Shown here: one piece after another, positions 9,396 through 19,168 of the stretch
Layout: each line of letters begins with the position of its first letter
Numbering within the stretch: position 1 is the first letter of the stretch
Origin: Gramella jeungdoensis
Lineage (GTDB): Bacteria; Bacteroidota; Bacteroidia; Flavobacteriales; Flavobacteriaceae
DNA: 64,000 bases
NCBI RefSeq assembly: GCF_023805255.1
Contig: NZ_JAMSCK010000002.1
Span: 724,778-788,777, forward strand
Direction of reading: 5' to 3'
Notes under the pieces: model-generated
The model's input: the letters and a program-made list of their open reading frames with translations, nothing else
Databases searched by the model: none
Told to the model about the DNA's origin: nothing
Program-made: the position numbers and the translations under genes

Positions 9396-10328
9396 ATGGA
9401 ACCTACAAATATTAAGGTTTATGCTTTGATATTAAATTATAACACGGCAGAAGAGAGTATTAAGCTTTATAATAACCTGGCAGATTTTTCATTTTATTTT
9501 CTGAAAATACTTATTATCGATAATGCATCGAATAATAACGATATAAATAGACTCAAAGAACATATTCCGGAGGATCAGCTGATTCTTAATAATAGTAATC
9601 TGGGTTATGCAGGTGGTAATAATGTTGGTTTAGATATAGCGCTCAAGAATAATGCGGATTATGTTTGGCTTCTAAATCCGGATATAAGGGTTGATGTACA
9701 TGCTCTTCCTTTATTAATTGAAACTTTTGAAGAAAATGACATGCTGGCTGCTGTTGGTCCAAGGATAATCAGAAGGGAGAATAGGGAAAGAATCTTCACC
9801 GATGGCGATTATATTTTAATGGATGAAAATTGCAGTACCATACAAAAAAACTTTAATAAGCCGGTGGCTGAAGTTGGAAGGGAAATTAATTTTGAAGTAG
9901 ATTATATAGATGGTAGCTGTGTGATGTTCAGTGCCGACGCACTGAAAAAATTAGGAAGGTTGCCTGAAGAATATTTTCTTTATTTCGAAGAAACCGACTG
10001 GTGTTTTAACGCAAGGTCTCATGGATGGTATTTAGGGGTGAATACCTTTGCTGTGGTTTATAATAAAACAAGTAAGAAAAGAGAAAACTTCCACTATTAT
10101 TTTAACCGCAATAAACTGATTTTTTCTAAAAAATACCATCCTAACTATAAACAAGTTAGAAATTACTATATCAAAGAAATCTTTAAAGAGTTTATAAACT
10201 GGTTAAAGCATGGCCGGTTTCGACCATTTTTCAAATATTATGTAAAAGGAGTGCTTGCTGGAATATATAGAAATTGTTTCGTTTCCAGAGTTTTAGATAG
10301 AATCAATTTTTCTATTAATTCCCGGTAG
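9396..10328 (+). CDS. Glycosyltransferase family 2, rhamnosyltransferase-like
   Basis: 310 aa. It starts with KVYALILNYNT (7-17), then LIIDNASNN (39-47), NLGYAGGNNVG (68-78) and the NPDI metal site (94-97). The N.GYAGG.N.G block plus NPD is the signature of the WbbL/RfbN-like branch, several of which are rhamnosyltransferases. The true donor here is not established, and no dTDP-rhamnose genes are in the window. It is the last gene of the first + strand run and converges on the minus-strand GT11 gene 17 bp away. Confidence 0.87.
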   Translation: MEPTNIKVYALILNYNTAEESIKLYNNLADFSFYFLKILIIDNASNNNDINRLKEHIPEDQLILNNSNLGYAGGNNVGLDIALKNNADYVWLLNPDIRVDVHALPLLIETFEENDMLAAVGPRIIRRENRERIFTDGDYILMDENCSTIQKNFNKPVAEVGREINFEVDYIDGSCVMFSADALKKLGRLPEEYFLYFEETDWCFNARSHGWYLGVNTFAVVYNKTSKKRENFHYYFNRNKLIFSKKYHPNYKQVRNYYIKEIFKEFINWLKHGRFRPFFKYYVKGVLAGIYRNCFVSRVLDRINFSINSR

Positions 10329-10345
10329 TTAAGCGGATCTCCTAT

Positions 10346-11224
10346 TTATAATTGTATCCAGCCTTTTGGGATAAGATCTGAAATATTGAAATTTTGCTTT
10401 GCAAACCATTTTTTTGGAGCAATGACCAGTTTTTCAGAATTCTTATTTAACCAGGCGCTCCACCAGCTATAGGAACTATTGGCGATTATATTGTGCTTGC
10501 ATGTTTTCATTAAGAACATGTCTATCCATGCTTCTTCAGATGTATTTTCAATAAAAGTCTTTTCGCAGGCAAACTCCTTAAATTCATTTCTTACCCATTT
10601 TGGATCATCTGAAAAGAAAAAGAAATGTGGATTTTCAATTTTTTCTTTCAGAAATTCAATTGCTTTTTGGTAATAAGATCTATTACAGTTTCCGTGAAAT
10701 TCCTGGGTAAGCCTGTTTTGCACATAATCGCCCCGTCTTATATGAACTGCTACAGAATTAACAGCTTTAATTTCCTGTAAATAAGATTTATTTATACTGT
10801 TTAATGTATGCGATGGAAAAGAGAAGATTTCATCTATTAAATTCTCGTAACCTTTAAAATATAAATAACTCTGAAAGTATCCAGAAAGGTATATAGGGGG
10901 CTGAAAGTTTAATACATTCTCATTATAACCAAATTTCTTTTCCATGAAGATCCTAGGATAATTGATTCCCATTTTTCTTTTTATCTTGCTTAAAATAGTT
11001 GGACTAAAAAAAAGATCAATCTTCGCTTTATCAGCAAATTTGTATGTATTAGGAAAAACATCTAATTCAAAACTTCTAGCAGTAAGACCAGAGATTTTAG
11101 ATTCCTGCCTAAAAAAACGATTATCAATAAAAAGATCTGTCCCTTCTTTTTTTTCTATAATTCTGCCAAGGGCATATTGGAACATTTGATTTCCGAGACC
11201 ACCTTTCAGTTTTATACAGATCAT
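10346..11224 (-). CDS. GT11 family alpha-1,2-fucosyltransferase
   Basis: 292 aa from the ATG at 11224, chosen because the family starts with this KLKGGLGNQMFQ strand; a longer start at 11308 would overlap the upstream FkbM gene. Complete motif set: GGLGNQMFQ (8-16), HIRRGDY (161-167), FSDD (204-207) and NSSYSWWSAW (249-258). This is a more canonical enzyme than the GT11 at the left end. It uses GDP-fucose made by Gmd and Fcl. It forms a two-gene minus-strand unit with the FkbM methyltransferase, 1 bp apart. Confidence 0.93.
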   Translation of the reverse strand: MICIKLKGGLGNQMFQYALGRIIEKKEGTDLFIDNRFFRQESKISGLTARSFELDVFPNTYKFADKAKIDLFFSPTILSKIKRKMGINYPRIFMEKKFGYNENVLNFQPPIYLSGYFQSYLYFKGYENLIDEIFSFPSHTLNSINKSYLQEIKAVNSVAVHIRRGDYVQNRLTQEFHGNCNRSYYQKAIEFLKEKIENPHFFFFSDDPKWVRNEFKEFACEKTFIENTSEEAWIDMFLMKTCKHNIIANSSYSWWSAWLNKNSEKLVIAPKKWFAKQNFNISDLIPKGWIQL

Positions 11225-11225
11225 A

Positions 11226-11963
11226 TCAGTTTTTTTGCCAGAATTCCTTTTTAACAAATATGGAGTTGATGTTGGTATCTGCATACAGAATATATCCCTT
11301 TTCCTCAATATACTTAACCAAAGTAAGGTTCTTTTTACCTTTGCCGGATGTTGAAAATGAAATTGTTTCTATGCAAATTACAATGGGAAAATTGGAAATA
11401 AAGTCTATTTGGTTTATTATTTGTTCTTCCATGCCTTCAGCATCAATATTTAAGAATTGTGGGAATTTCCCATTTGCATAGTTTTTTAAAATATCTCCAA
11501 TAGTTCTTACCTCAATTTTCTTAATCTCCTTGATTTTAAAATTGCCTTCCGTTGAATATCTCTCTGCTTCATTTTTTGAAAAGGTATTTAAGGTTGCTGA
11601 GGAAATAATGTAAAAATCCAATAAATCATTAGTCCCTCCAATGCCAATGTTAAGATTGGTGTCTTCTTTACGGTGTATAGGAAATTTCTGAAATAAATAA
11701 GGATCAGGTTCAATATTTATGCCTCTTGAACCATTTTTGTAAAAAAGAGCAGTATTACTGATAAAAAAGGGATGATGGGCTCCTATGTCTAAATAGGTTG
11801 GTTTTTTTATGCCTATATAATCAAATATAAATTTTACTATCAGATCTTCCCCACTTTGAGAATAGGATATTTTCCTATTACTAAGGTCTTCTCTATTGCA
11901 AAAAGTAGTAATGTATAATTGTTTAAAACTTGTTTTTATTTTTTGGATCATTTTTCCTTCCAT
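11226..11963 (-). CDS. FkbM family methyltransferase
   Basis: 245 aa. The SAM motif I is YLDIGAHHP, followed by GINIEPDP (end of strand two) and LNIDAEGMEEQ, the hallmark blocks of FkbM proteins. The conserved SQSGEDLI segment before motif I fits a subgroup found in polysaccharide loci. It probably O-methylates a sugar hydroxyl. It is the upstream member of the minus-strand pair with the GT11 gene, so it may act on the same branch. The ATG at 11951 is an alternative start four codons in. Confidence 0.85.
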   Translation of the reverse strand: MEGKMIQKIKTSFKQLYITTFCNREDLSNRKISYSQSGEDLIVKFIFDYIGIKKPTYLDIGAHHPFFISNTALFYKNGSRGINIEPDPYLFQKFPIHRKEDTNLNIGIGGTNDLLDFYIISSATLNTFSKNEAERYSTEGNFKIKEIKKIEVRTIGDILKNYANGKFPQFLNIDAEGMEEQIINQIDFISNFPIVICIETISFSTSGKGKKNLTLVKYIEEKGYILYADTNINSIFVKKEFWQKN

Positions 11964-12111
11964 TCAATCATGGATTTTGGAATAAAATAAAACAAATTAA
12001 TTTAAAATATTAATCGAGGGAGGTTTAAAGAAATTTATTCTATCAACAGAATTCTATAATTATGCCTTAATTTTGGATTCGAAAATATTTTAAAAGGTAA
12101 AAAATTATAAT

Positions 12112-13149
12112 TTGAAAGTTTTCCTGCCATTTATTAACAAATATACTTACCTCAATGAAATAGAGAAGTTCTCGGACTTCCAATTTGAAAAAAATCATTT
12201 TTTAAAGTATGACGATTCCTTTAAAATTATAAATATTCACTGGCCCGAGGCTATTTTTAATTGGAAAGAACCTTCTAATTCTGAACTGGATCAATTAGAA
12301 AAGGAAATTGCTAACTGGAAGAAGCACTCAAAACTTGTTTATACCAAGCATGATTTGGAAAGGGTTAAAGGTACTACTCCTAATTTCAAGAGACTGTTTA
12401 GGATTATCGAAAAAAACACAGACCTTTTTATTCATCTCGGAGATTATAGTAAAAAACTATACAAAGTTCTGTATCCTGAGACTACACATATAGTAATTCC
12501 GCATCCATGCTTTGAACAGAGTTTTGAAAAGATCCCAAAGCAGGAGGCGAGAAATAGGTTGGGTATAGATAAAGAGGCTCTGGTGATCATAGCTCCGGGG
12601 CAAGTAAGGACCTTCAAGGAGAGAAAACTGATACTTGATTCTTTTAAAAAAATAAAAGAGGAAAATAAGGTTCTTATAGCTACCAATATGCTCAATGAAC
12701 TGAAATATGATTTTAGAGGTAGAGTGAAAATGCAGAGATTCTTTGACGTTCAGCAATACCTGAAAATGCGGTTTCGTAAAAAATATCAGCCTCCAGAATA
12801 TCTTTTTACATATGAGAGTATAAGTAGTAATGATTTTTCTATAAGATTATCGGCAGCTGATATTGTGCTGGTCCCGAGAACTGACCTGCTGAATTCAGGG
12901 AATGTTTTATTGGGTTTATCTTTTGGAAAAGTAACAGTAGGTCCGGCAATCGGCAATATTGAACAACAGTTAGTTGACCATAAATTACCCCTGTTTGATC
13001 CTAATTCCATAACTTCAGTGGTCGAAGCTTTGGAACAGGGAATTGAAATGTATAAGAAAGGCATATTCCCGAAACCTTTGGAAAAATATCTTCCTGAAAA
13101 TGTGGCCAAAGAATATGACAGGGTTTTTAAAGAATTATTGAAAGAATGA
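12112..13149 (+). CDS. Glycosyltransferase, GT-B fold (GT4-like)
   Basis: 345 aa from TTG 12112; no ATG lies near the N-terminus. The N-terminal half includes INIHWPEAIF and a KLVYTKHDLE strand. The C-terminal half has VIIAPGQVR followed by a donor-site segment (ADIVLVPRTDLLNSGNVLLG) that replaces the usual E-x7-E block. This resembles small GT-B enzymes from exopolysaccharide loci. It opens a run of five co-oriented genes and overlaps the next GT2 gene by 4 bp. The family placement is moderately sure and the specificity unknown. Confidence 0.75.
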   Translation: MKVFLPFINKYTYLNEIEKFSDFQFEKNHFLKYDDSFKIINIHWPEAIFNWKEPSNSELDQLEKEIANWKKHSKLVYTKHDLERVKGTTPNFKRLFRIIEKNTDLFIHLGDYSKKLYKVLYPETTHIVIPHPCFEQSFEKIPKQEARNRLGIDKEALVIIAPGQVRTFKERKLILDSFKKIKEENKVLIATNMLNELKYDFRGRVKMQRFFDVQQYLKMRFRKKYQPPEYLFTYESISSNDFSIRLSAADIVLVPRTDLLNSGNVLLGLSFGKVTVGPAIGNIEQQLVDHKLPLFDPNSITSVVEALEQGIEMYKKGIFPKPLEKYLPENVAKEYDRVFKELLKE

Positions 13150-13985
13150 ATCAGAAGGTTTCTATAATTATAGCATGTTATAATGATCCTGATATAGCCA
13201 CAGCTATAAATTCGGCATATGAACAGGAGTATAAGGATAGAGAGATCATTGTGGTAGATGATGGGAGTAATTCAATAATTAAATCAATTATAGAAGCAAA
13301 CAGCAATAAAATTGATATTTTACTTTCCCAGGAAAATAAAGGTCAGGCAATGGCCAGGAACTCAGGAATAGAGAAAAGTTCGGGGAAATTCATACTGAAT
13401 CATGATTCCGATGATTTTTTTGAAAAGTCATTTTGTTCAAAGGCGGTAGAAGTTTTTAATAAGGAAAAAGATGTAAAAATAGTAACCTCCAAAATCAAGA
13501 GATTTAAGAAAGATGGCAACAATGATATTATTGTGCCTGAAGGAGGAAGCTATGAAAATTTTTTGTTTTCTAACGGGGCTCCCGGTAGTTCAATGTTTCT
13601 TAGATCGGAATGGGAACGCGTGAGTGGCTATGAGGAAATACTTCCCATTCTTGGTTTTGAAGACTGGGAACTTTATTTGAATATGCTTAAAGACGGGGGA
13701 CGTGCTTATGTTATTGATGAAGTGCTTTTCCATTATCAGGTCAGGGAAGGGTCAACCACCCAGCTTATAAAAAATGAAAAGGATGAAAAATTCAGGCATA
13801 TAATTCTTAAGCATCGCGATTTGTACTCCAGTTCAGATCATTTTGCATCCCTGGTGAATACTCTCTTTAAAAGGGTTGAGAAAAATAAAGCAGCCCAGGG
13901 AAGGATTCTTGACCGACCTGAGTACAGGCTGGGAAAACTGTTTCTGAAACCCATGCGAACAATCAAAAACCTATTTAAAAAATAA
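13146..13985 (+). CDS. Glycosyltransferase family 2
   Basis: 279 aa, starting on the ATGA overlap with the previous gene. GT2 features: VSIIIACYND (5-14), IIVVDDGSN (34-42), GQAMARNSG (66-74) and HDSDD (86-90). The middle shows the acceptor-side GFEDWELYLNML block typical of this group. The C-terminal basic tail fits membrane association. It is probably translationally coupled to the GT-B enzyme before it. Confidence 0.88.
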   Translation: MNQKVSIIIACYNDPDIATAINSAYEQEYKDREIIVVDDGSNSIIKSIIEANSNKIDILLSQENKGQAMARNSGIEKSSGKFILNHDSDDFFEKSFCSKAVEVFNKEKDVKIVTSKIKRFKKDGNNDIIVPEGGSYENFLFSNGAPGSSMFLRSEWERVSGYEEILPILGFEDWELYLNMLKDGGRAYVIDEVLFHYQVREGSTTQLIKNEKDEKFRHIILKHRDLYSSSDHFASLVNTLFKRVEKNKAAQGRILDRPEYRLGKLFLKPMRTIKNLFKK

Positions 13986-13989
13986 TTTT

Positions 13990-14931
13990 GTGACAAACGA
14001 GCTTGTTTCCATTATTATGGCTACTTATAACAGAGAGAGCTTTATTAACGACGCTCTTAATTCCATAAAGGAACAAACTTATTCCAACTGGGAATGTATC
14101 GTGGTTGACGATGGAAGTGCAGATAATACCCGGGAAATTTTGAAAGGATGGACGGAGAAGGACAATAGGTTTAAGTACGTCCAGCGCCCGGATGACCATA
14201 AAAAAGGACTTCCAGGGAGCAGGAATTATGGCTTATCTCTCGCTTCAGGAAATTATATCATCTTCTTTGATGATGATGATATTGTTCATCCGGCCAACCT
14301 TGAAACCTGTGTATCACTTCTTAAAAACAACTCTGTTTTTTTCTGTAGATATGATAAACAACCTTTTAATGAAACAAGTGATTTAGGAGCATTTGCTACT
14401 ACAGATGAAATAGTTTTTCAAAATTTTGGAGTTGATCGAATAGATGAAATGATTACCGGGGAAGTTCCCTTTGCCTCTTGTGGGGTAATGTGGAAAAAAG
14501 ATTGCTTTGAGAATTTAAGGTTTAATGAAGACCTGATGTATGCCGAAGAATGGGAATGCTACACCCGCATACTTATTAAAGGATTTCAAGGCGTTTCCAT
14601 AAATGAGGTCCTGTATTATAACAGGAAACATTCAAACTCCAATACCGGGCAGTTTTATAAAAATGACCCTGTGAGGAGAGGCTCTTATATTAAAGCGATT
14701 AAAATGGTTATAGACCATTTACAACAGGCAGGCTTGCTTTCAAGGAAGCTTGAAATCTTCTTTTTAAGAATGGGCTTCTTCCTGAAAGAATATTCAGTTA
14801 TTAAATATACCTTGGACAAATCTGAGGCTGGGAAGCTTAGGAGGATTAAATTTAGTGCAGGGTATAAGCTCTATCCAGTGTTAAGGCCTGTTTTTATATT
14901 GAAGAAAAAGTTAAAAGATCTTTTAAAGTGA
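13990..14931 (+). CDS. Glycosyltransferase family 2
   Basis: 313 aa from GTG 13990. Motifs: VSIIMATYNR (6-15), IVVDDGSADNT (38-48), GLPGSRNYG (73-81) and an FFDDDD metal site (92-97). A basic C-terminus (residues 285-313) suggests peripheral membrane binding. It overlaps the UDP-GlcNAc 2-epimerase gene by 4 bp (GTGA), so the two are likely made together. The sugar transferred is not deducible. Confidence 0.88.
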   Translation: MTNELVSIIMATYNRESFINDALNSIKEQTYSNWECIVVDDGSADNTREILKGWTEKDNRFKYVQRPDDHKKGLPGSRNYGLSLASGNYIIFFDDDDIVHPANLETCVSLLKNNSVFFCRYDKQPFNETSDLGAFATTDEIVFQNFGVDRIDEMITGEVPFASCGVMWKKDCFENLRFNEDLMYAEEWECYTRILIKGFQGVSINEVLYYNRKHSNSNTGQFYKNDPVRRGSYIKAIKMVIDHLQQAGLLSRKLEIFFLRMGFFLKEYSVIKYTLDKSEAGKLRRIKFSAGYKLYPVLRPVFILKKKLKDLLK

Positions 14932-16037
14932 GAATTCTTGTTTGTTTTGGAACCCGTCCCGAAGCCGTTAAAATGGCTCCAATATGTGCAGAATTGGATA
15001 GGAGAAATATGTCATATGCTATTTGTGTAACTGCACAGCACAGAGAAATGATGGACCAGGTACTGGAATTTTTTGAGATGGAACCAGATTACGATCTGGA
15101 TCTCATGAGGGAAGATCAATCCTTAAACAAATTAACTTCGAGTATCTTCACTGAAATTGATGCTGTTTTTGATGATTTTAAACCGGATACGGTTTTAGTA
15201 CAGGGTGATACTACTACGGCAGCAGCTATTGCAATGGCGGCCTATTACAGAAAAATAAAAGTTGGGCATATAGAAGCGGGATTACGAACCTATAATAAAG
15301 ACGCCCCTTTTCCTGAAGAGGTGAACAGACAGGTTATTTCCCGAATAGCGAGTTATCATTTTGCTCCTACCAAAAAGGCAGCTTTTAATCTTATTGAGGA
15401 AAGGATACCTGAAGAAACTATTCTAATTACCGGAAATACAGTGGTTGATGCGCTGAAAATAAGCTTAGAGAAGGTGGGTACATCTACTTACTCTAGTGAG
15501 ATAATAAGTGATCTAAAGTCCAGGCTGAATCCAAAAAATAAATTAATACTTGTCACCGGCCACAGAAGGGAAAATTTTGGCGAGGGACTAAAAAATATTT
15601 GTGAAGCCCTTCGGAAACTGGCGAATAATGATCCTGTAGATATAATTTATCCCGTACATCTCAATCCCAATGTATCAGTTCCTGTCTACTCAATGCTGGG
15701 TAATAGGCCTAATATTTTTTTAATTCAGCCCGTTATTTATCCAGACTTTATATGGTTAATGAAAGAGGCTGATATTATAATATCTGATTCCGGAGGAATT
15801 CAGGAAGAAGCTCCATCCCTTAATAAACCTGTACTGGTTACCAGAGAATTTACTGAAAGAACGGAAGGGGTTGAAGAAGGTTTTTCATTCCTGGTGGGAA
15901 CCAATAAAGAAAATATTGTACTTAAAACCAGAGAAATTTTGAGTAAACCTAGGCATAATGCTAATGTGTCGAATCCATATGGAGATGGTAAAGCTGCTGA
16001 ACATATAATCTCATTTCTGGAGAACCAGGAATTATGA
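14928..16037 (+). CDS. wecB: UDP-N-acetylglucosamine 2-epimerase (non-hydrolysing)
   Basis: 369 aa from GTG 14928. It interconverts UDP-GlcNAc and UDP-ManNAc. Motifs: FGTRPEAVKMAPI (7-19), VQGDTTTA (91-98), GHIEAGLRT (113-121), VTGHRRENFG and SDSGGIQEEAP. The last is the UDP-binding region of WecB/MnaA enzymes. No UDP-ManNAc dehydrogenase is visible here, so the product is either used as UDP-ManNAc or converted by genes elsewhere. It is distinct from the hydrolysing epimerase NeuC at 23418. Confidence 0.94.
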   Translation: MRILVCFGTRPEAVKMAPICAELDRRNMSYAICVTAQHREMMDQVLEFFEMEPDYDLDLMREDQSLNKLTSSIFTEIDAVFDDFKPDTVLVQGDTTTAAAIAMAAYYRKIKVGHIEAGLRTYNKDAPFPEEVNRQVISRIASYHFAPTKKAAFNLIEERIPEETILITGNTVVDALKISLEKVGTSTYSSEIISDLKSRLNPKNKLILVTGHRRENFGEGLKNICEALRKLANNDPVDIIYPVHLNPNVSVPVYSMLGNRPNIFLIQPVIYPDFIWLMKEADIIISDSGGIQEEAPSLNKPVLVTREFTERTEGVEEGFSFLVGTNKENIVLKTREILSKPRHNANVSNPYGDGKAAEHIISFLENQEL

Positions 16038-16057
16038 ACTTTCATTGAACACTTTGG

Positions 16058-16981
16058 ATGAGAAGATTAAAAAAAGAGCTAATTAGATGGATTAAAGTTA
16101 TTTTAAATAAACTACCTTATATAAGTACCTTACACCGTCTAAGTTCTTATTCCAAGTTTCCTGCTGGACATTACTATTCTCCTGTGGTTTCTCCAGAATA
16201 TATTTTAGAAAAAGAAGACCTGATATGGCCTTCCCATAAAAATCATGAAATAAACGGATTGGATTTAAATGCGGATAGACAGTTGCAACTTGTCAAAGAA
16301 TTTATGGTTTTTTACGATCAAATCAATTTTAAAGAGCATTGGCAGGATACAACCGGCTATTTTCTGAACAATAGTTATTATGGTCATAGTGATGGGATAA
16401 TTCTGTATTGCTTTTTAAGATTTTTTAAACCTAAAAGGGTGATTGAGGTTGGATCGGGATTCTCCTCTGCTTTAATGCTTGAGGTAAATGAAGGTTTTCT
16501 GGATTATTTAATAGATTTTACTTTTATCGATCCTTATCCTGAAGCCCGGTTAATTAAATTATTTGAAAAATATAAGAATTCAATCAAAGCAGAAATACTA
16601 AGAAAAGAAGTACAGGAGGTAGATATTAATAGTTTCGGGCAACTTGAATCGGGAGACATATTGTTTATTGATAGTTCTCATGTAGTAAAGACGGGTAGTG
16701 ATGTTAATCATCTTATTCTTAACGTGTTGCCATTGTTGCAAAAAGGAGTGATAATTCATTTCCACGATATTTATTTCCCCTTTGAATATCCCAGGTCTTG
16801 GGTTCTTAATGGTTTTGGATGGGCCGAAGCTTATCTAATTAAAGCTTTTCTTATGTACAATAAAGATTTTGAGATCCTATTTTTTAATGATTATCTGAAT
16901 AAATTACATAGTTCATGTTTCGATGATATGCCTCTGGTAAGAGATTATAGTGGTAGTAGTCTTTGGTTAAGAAAGCTCTGA
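16058..16981 (+). CDS. Class I SAM-dependent methyltransferase (Methyltransf_24-like)
   Basis: 307 aa. An N-terminal basic region is followed by motif I VIEVGSGFSSAL, a FIDPYPE strand, ILFIDSSHVVKTGSD and IIHFHDIYFPFEYP. The His-Asp pairs recall metal-dependent sugar O-methyltransferases of the CmcI/MycE type. It probably methylates a glycan residue. It lies just downstream of wecB. The low GC, unlike the fucose and sialic acid genes, suggests a variable part of the locus. Confidence 0.78.
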   Translation: MRRLKKELIRWIKVILNKLPYISTLHRLSSYSKFPAGHYYSPVVSPEYILEKEDLIWPSHKNHEINGLDLNADRQLQLVKEFMVFYDQINFKEHWQDTTGYFLNNSYYGHSDGIILYCFLRFFKPKRVIEVGSGFSSALMLEVNEGFLDYLIDFTFIDPYPEARLIKLFEKYKNSIKAEILRKEVQEVDINSFGQLESGDILFIDSSHVVKTGSDVNHLILNVLPLLQKGVIIHFHDIYFPFEYPRSWVLNGFGWAEAYLIKAFLMYNKDFEILFFNDYLNKLHSSCFDDMPLVRDYSGSSLWLRKL

Positions 16982-17016
16982 AATGAAGTATAATAATCGA
17001 AATATTTAAATTATTA

Positions 17017-17802
17017 ATGAAATTTCTTCAAAGCAATTTTATTTCTCCTCAAGTAAAAAAAATTATTAAGAGAATACCATTTCTACAGTCTATTCTTCTA
17101 AGAAACATTTACAGAAATAAAAATTCTATTAGATATTGGATAGACAGATATCTTCCAAACAGGAATTTTATGATTGTTCAAATAGGATCCAATGATGGTG
17201 TAACAGGTGATCCGTTACATAATATAATTCTTCAGAAATCTAACTGGAGGATATTATTTGTAGAACCGGTTCCTTATCTCTTTAAAAAACTAATGTCAAA
17301 TTATCCGAAAAGTGACAGGTTTCTATTTGAGAATGTAGCTATTAATGAAGGAAAAAAACAGCGTTTTTATTATGTAACTAAAGAAGCGAATAAAAATTTA
17401 AGTCTGCCTGTATGGTATGATCAGTTAGGCTCTTTCAAAAAAAGCCATATTCTTAAACATTTAGACGGTATTCTTGAGCCGTATATTAAGGAATTGGAAG
17501 TAGAAGGAGCTAAACTTGAAATTTTACTTAAGAAACATAAGGTTAGAAACCTGGATTTTCTTCATATAGATACTGAAGGCTACGACTGGAAGATACTTTC
17601 CCAACTTGACCTGGATATTTTTCGACCTCGCCTTATCCTTTTTGAATTTAAACATTTAAGTAAAAAGGATAGGCAAAATGCTGTTTCTTTTCTGGATAAG
17701 GATTTCAATATATATGTATTTGAATTCGATTACTTGTGCATAAGGAAAGAAATCATGAAAAGAAAGGATTTGAAAACACTGATCGGTTATAAAATTAATT
17801 AA
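17017..17802 (+). CDS. FkbM family methyltransferase
   Basis: 261 aa. Motif I is VQIGSNDG, followed by LFVEPVPYLF and LDFLHIDTEGYDW, the standard FkbM blocks. It belongs to a different subgroup from the FkbM proteins at 11226 and 30766 (QIGSNDG rather than DIGAH or VGANIG). A sugar O-methyltransferase role is likely. It follows another methyltransferase gene by 35 bp. Confidence 0.85.
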   Translation: MKFLQSNFISPQVKKIIKRIPFLQSILLRNIYRNKNSIRYWIDRYLPNRNFMIVQIGSNDGVTGDPLHNIILQKSNWRILFVEPVPYLFKKLMSNYPKSDRFLFENVAINEGKKQRFYYVTKEANKNLSLPVWYDQLGSFKKSHILKHLDGILEPYIKELEVEGAKLEILLKKHKVRNLDFLHIDTEGYDWKILSQLDLDIFRPRLILFEFKHLSKKDRQNAVSFLDKDFNIYVFEFDYLCIRKEIMKRKDLKTLIGYKIN

Positions 17803-17884
17803 ACCAATATGACCAAACGAAAGATTAGTTTCATTTTCATGTTTTATTAAAAGCTATATTTTAGCTTAAATTTCTAAGAGCTAA

Positions 17885-19168
17885 ATGTCACAGAAAATAT
17901 TAATCATTTCAGAATCCATTGATGTGGAAGACAGTAGTGGCTCTAAAGCTAATGTGGCTTTAATAAGAAATTTGAGAAAGGCCGGGTTCGAACTTAGAGT
18001 CTATCATTACACTCGTAGAGAAGTTCAGTGGGATGACATAGATTGCGTTTCAATTGAGGAGAATCGCCGCAGTCTTCTTTTCCTTTTAAGTAGAACAGAA
18101 CGTTACCTCAGGTATATCTTCAAAATACGTCTAAATAAAACTTTAGAAAGGCTGTTTGGCTTTTCCTTCACTCTTTTAAATGACCGAAATAGTATAATTA
18201 CAGCACTGAGAAATAGTAATGATTTTAAGCCCGATCTTGTTCTAACATTAAGTAAAGGAGGAAGTTTCAGGCCTCATCATGCATTATTGGGCTTGCCGGA
18301 ATTTCACGATAAATGGATGGCATATATTCATGATCCGTATCCTATGCACTGGTATCCGCCGCCCTATCCCTGGTTTGAACCTGGTTATCATCAAAAGGAG
18401 GATTTCATGAAAAACGTGGCTTCCAGATGTACAATAACAGCATTTCCTTCAAAAATTCTTATGGAATGGATGGGATCTAAATTTGAGGAATTTAAGAAAA
18501 AGGGAGTCGTTATTCCGCACCAGATAGATCATGAAAATCAACCCAAAGCCTCCCAACTTCTGGCGAAAGATTTGGTTGTGAAACCTGAAAAGTTTACGGT
18601 GTTACATGCAGGTAACCTTATACAAGGCAGAGAACCATTCGGTCTGCTTGAGGGATTTCGGGAATTTCTAAGTCAAAGTGAGGAAGCAAGGCAATCTGCC
18701 GAGCTTGTTTTTATAGGGGGGGAGAATTATTATTCAGATATTCTTAATGAGTTTGAAAGAGAAGTATCCCAGTTTAAGAACAGCAAGGAAAAACTGGATT
18801 TTGATACCGTCCAGGTATTACAACATAATGCATCAGTAAATATTATCCTTGAAGCCAAATCGGAGATCAGTCCTTTTCTTCCGGGAAAGTTTCCTCATTG
18901 TATAGCTGCAAATAAAAAGATCCTTTTATTAGGGCCTCCAAACAGCGAAAGTCGAAGATTATTAGGATTCGAATATCCTTATTGGTCAGAAATTGATGAT
19001 AAAAGGAAAATAACCTTACTTTTAAGTGAACTTTTTGAAAACTGGAAAAAAGATAAGGCCTCTATGGAGTTAAATCGACCTGATCTGGAGGAGTACCTCT
19101 CAGTAAACCAGTTATCAAAAACAATGGATTCAATTTTCCAGCCCAAAAAGGAGGAAAGTCATGAATAA
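17885..19168 (+). CDS. Glycosyltransferase, GT-B fold (GT4-like)
   Basis: 427 aa. It starts with a Rossmann strand KILIISESID and a SGSKANVAL loop. The middle has a HDPYPMHWYPPPYPW segment rich in aromatics that could line the acceptor site. The C-terminal half has VLHAGNLIQGRE (donor domain start) and SPFLPGKFPHCIAANK, in place of the classic E-x7-E motif. This is a GT-B architecture seen in Bacteroidota polysaccharide loci. An 82-bp gap precedes it. It overlaps the next GT2 gene by 8 bp. Confidence 0.75.
   Translation: MSQKILIISESIDVEDSSGSKANVALIRNLRKAGFELRVYHYTRREVQWDDIDCVSIEENRRSLLFLLSRTERYLRYIFKIRLNKTLERLFGFSFTLLNDRNSIITALRNSNDFKPDLVLTLSKGGSFRPHHALLGLPEFHDKWMAYIHDPYPMHWYPPPYPWFEPGYHQKEDFMKNVASRCTITAFPSKILMEWMGSKFEEFKKKGVVIPHQIDHENQPKASQLLAKDLVVKPEKFTVLHAGNLIQGREPFGLLEGFREFLSQSEEARQSAELVFIGGENYYSDILNEFEREVSQFKNSKEKLDFDTVQVLQHNASVNIILEAKSEISPFLPGKFPHCIAANKKILLLGPPNSESRRLLGFEYPYWSEIDDKRKITLLLSELFENWKKDKASMELNRPDLEEYLSVNQLSKTMDSIFQPKKEESHE

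Noticed and set aside
17803..17884. Possible terminator in the 82-bp gap before the 17885 glycosyltransferase
   Set aside because: A weak AAGCTA/TAGCTT dyad is present, but it is short and no T-run follows it.
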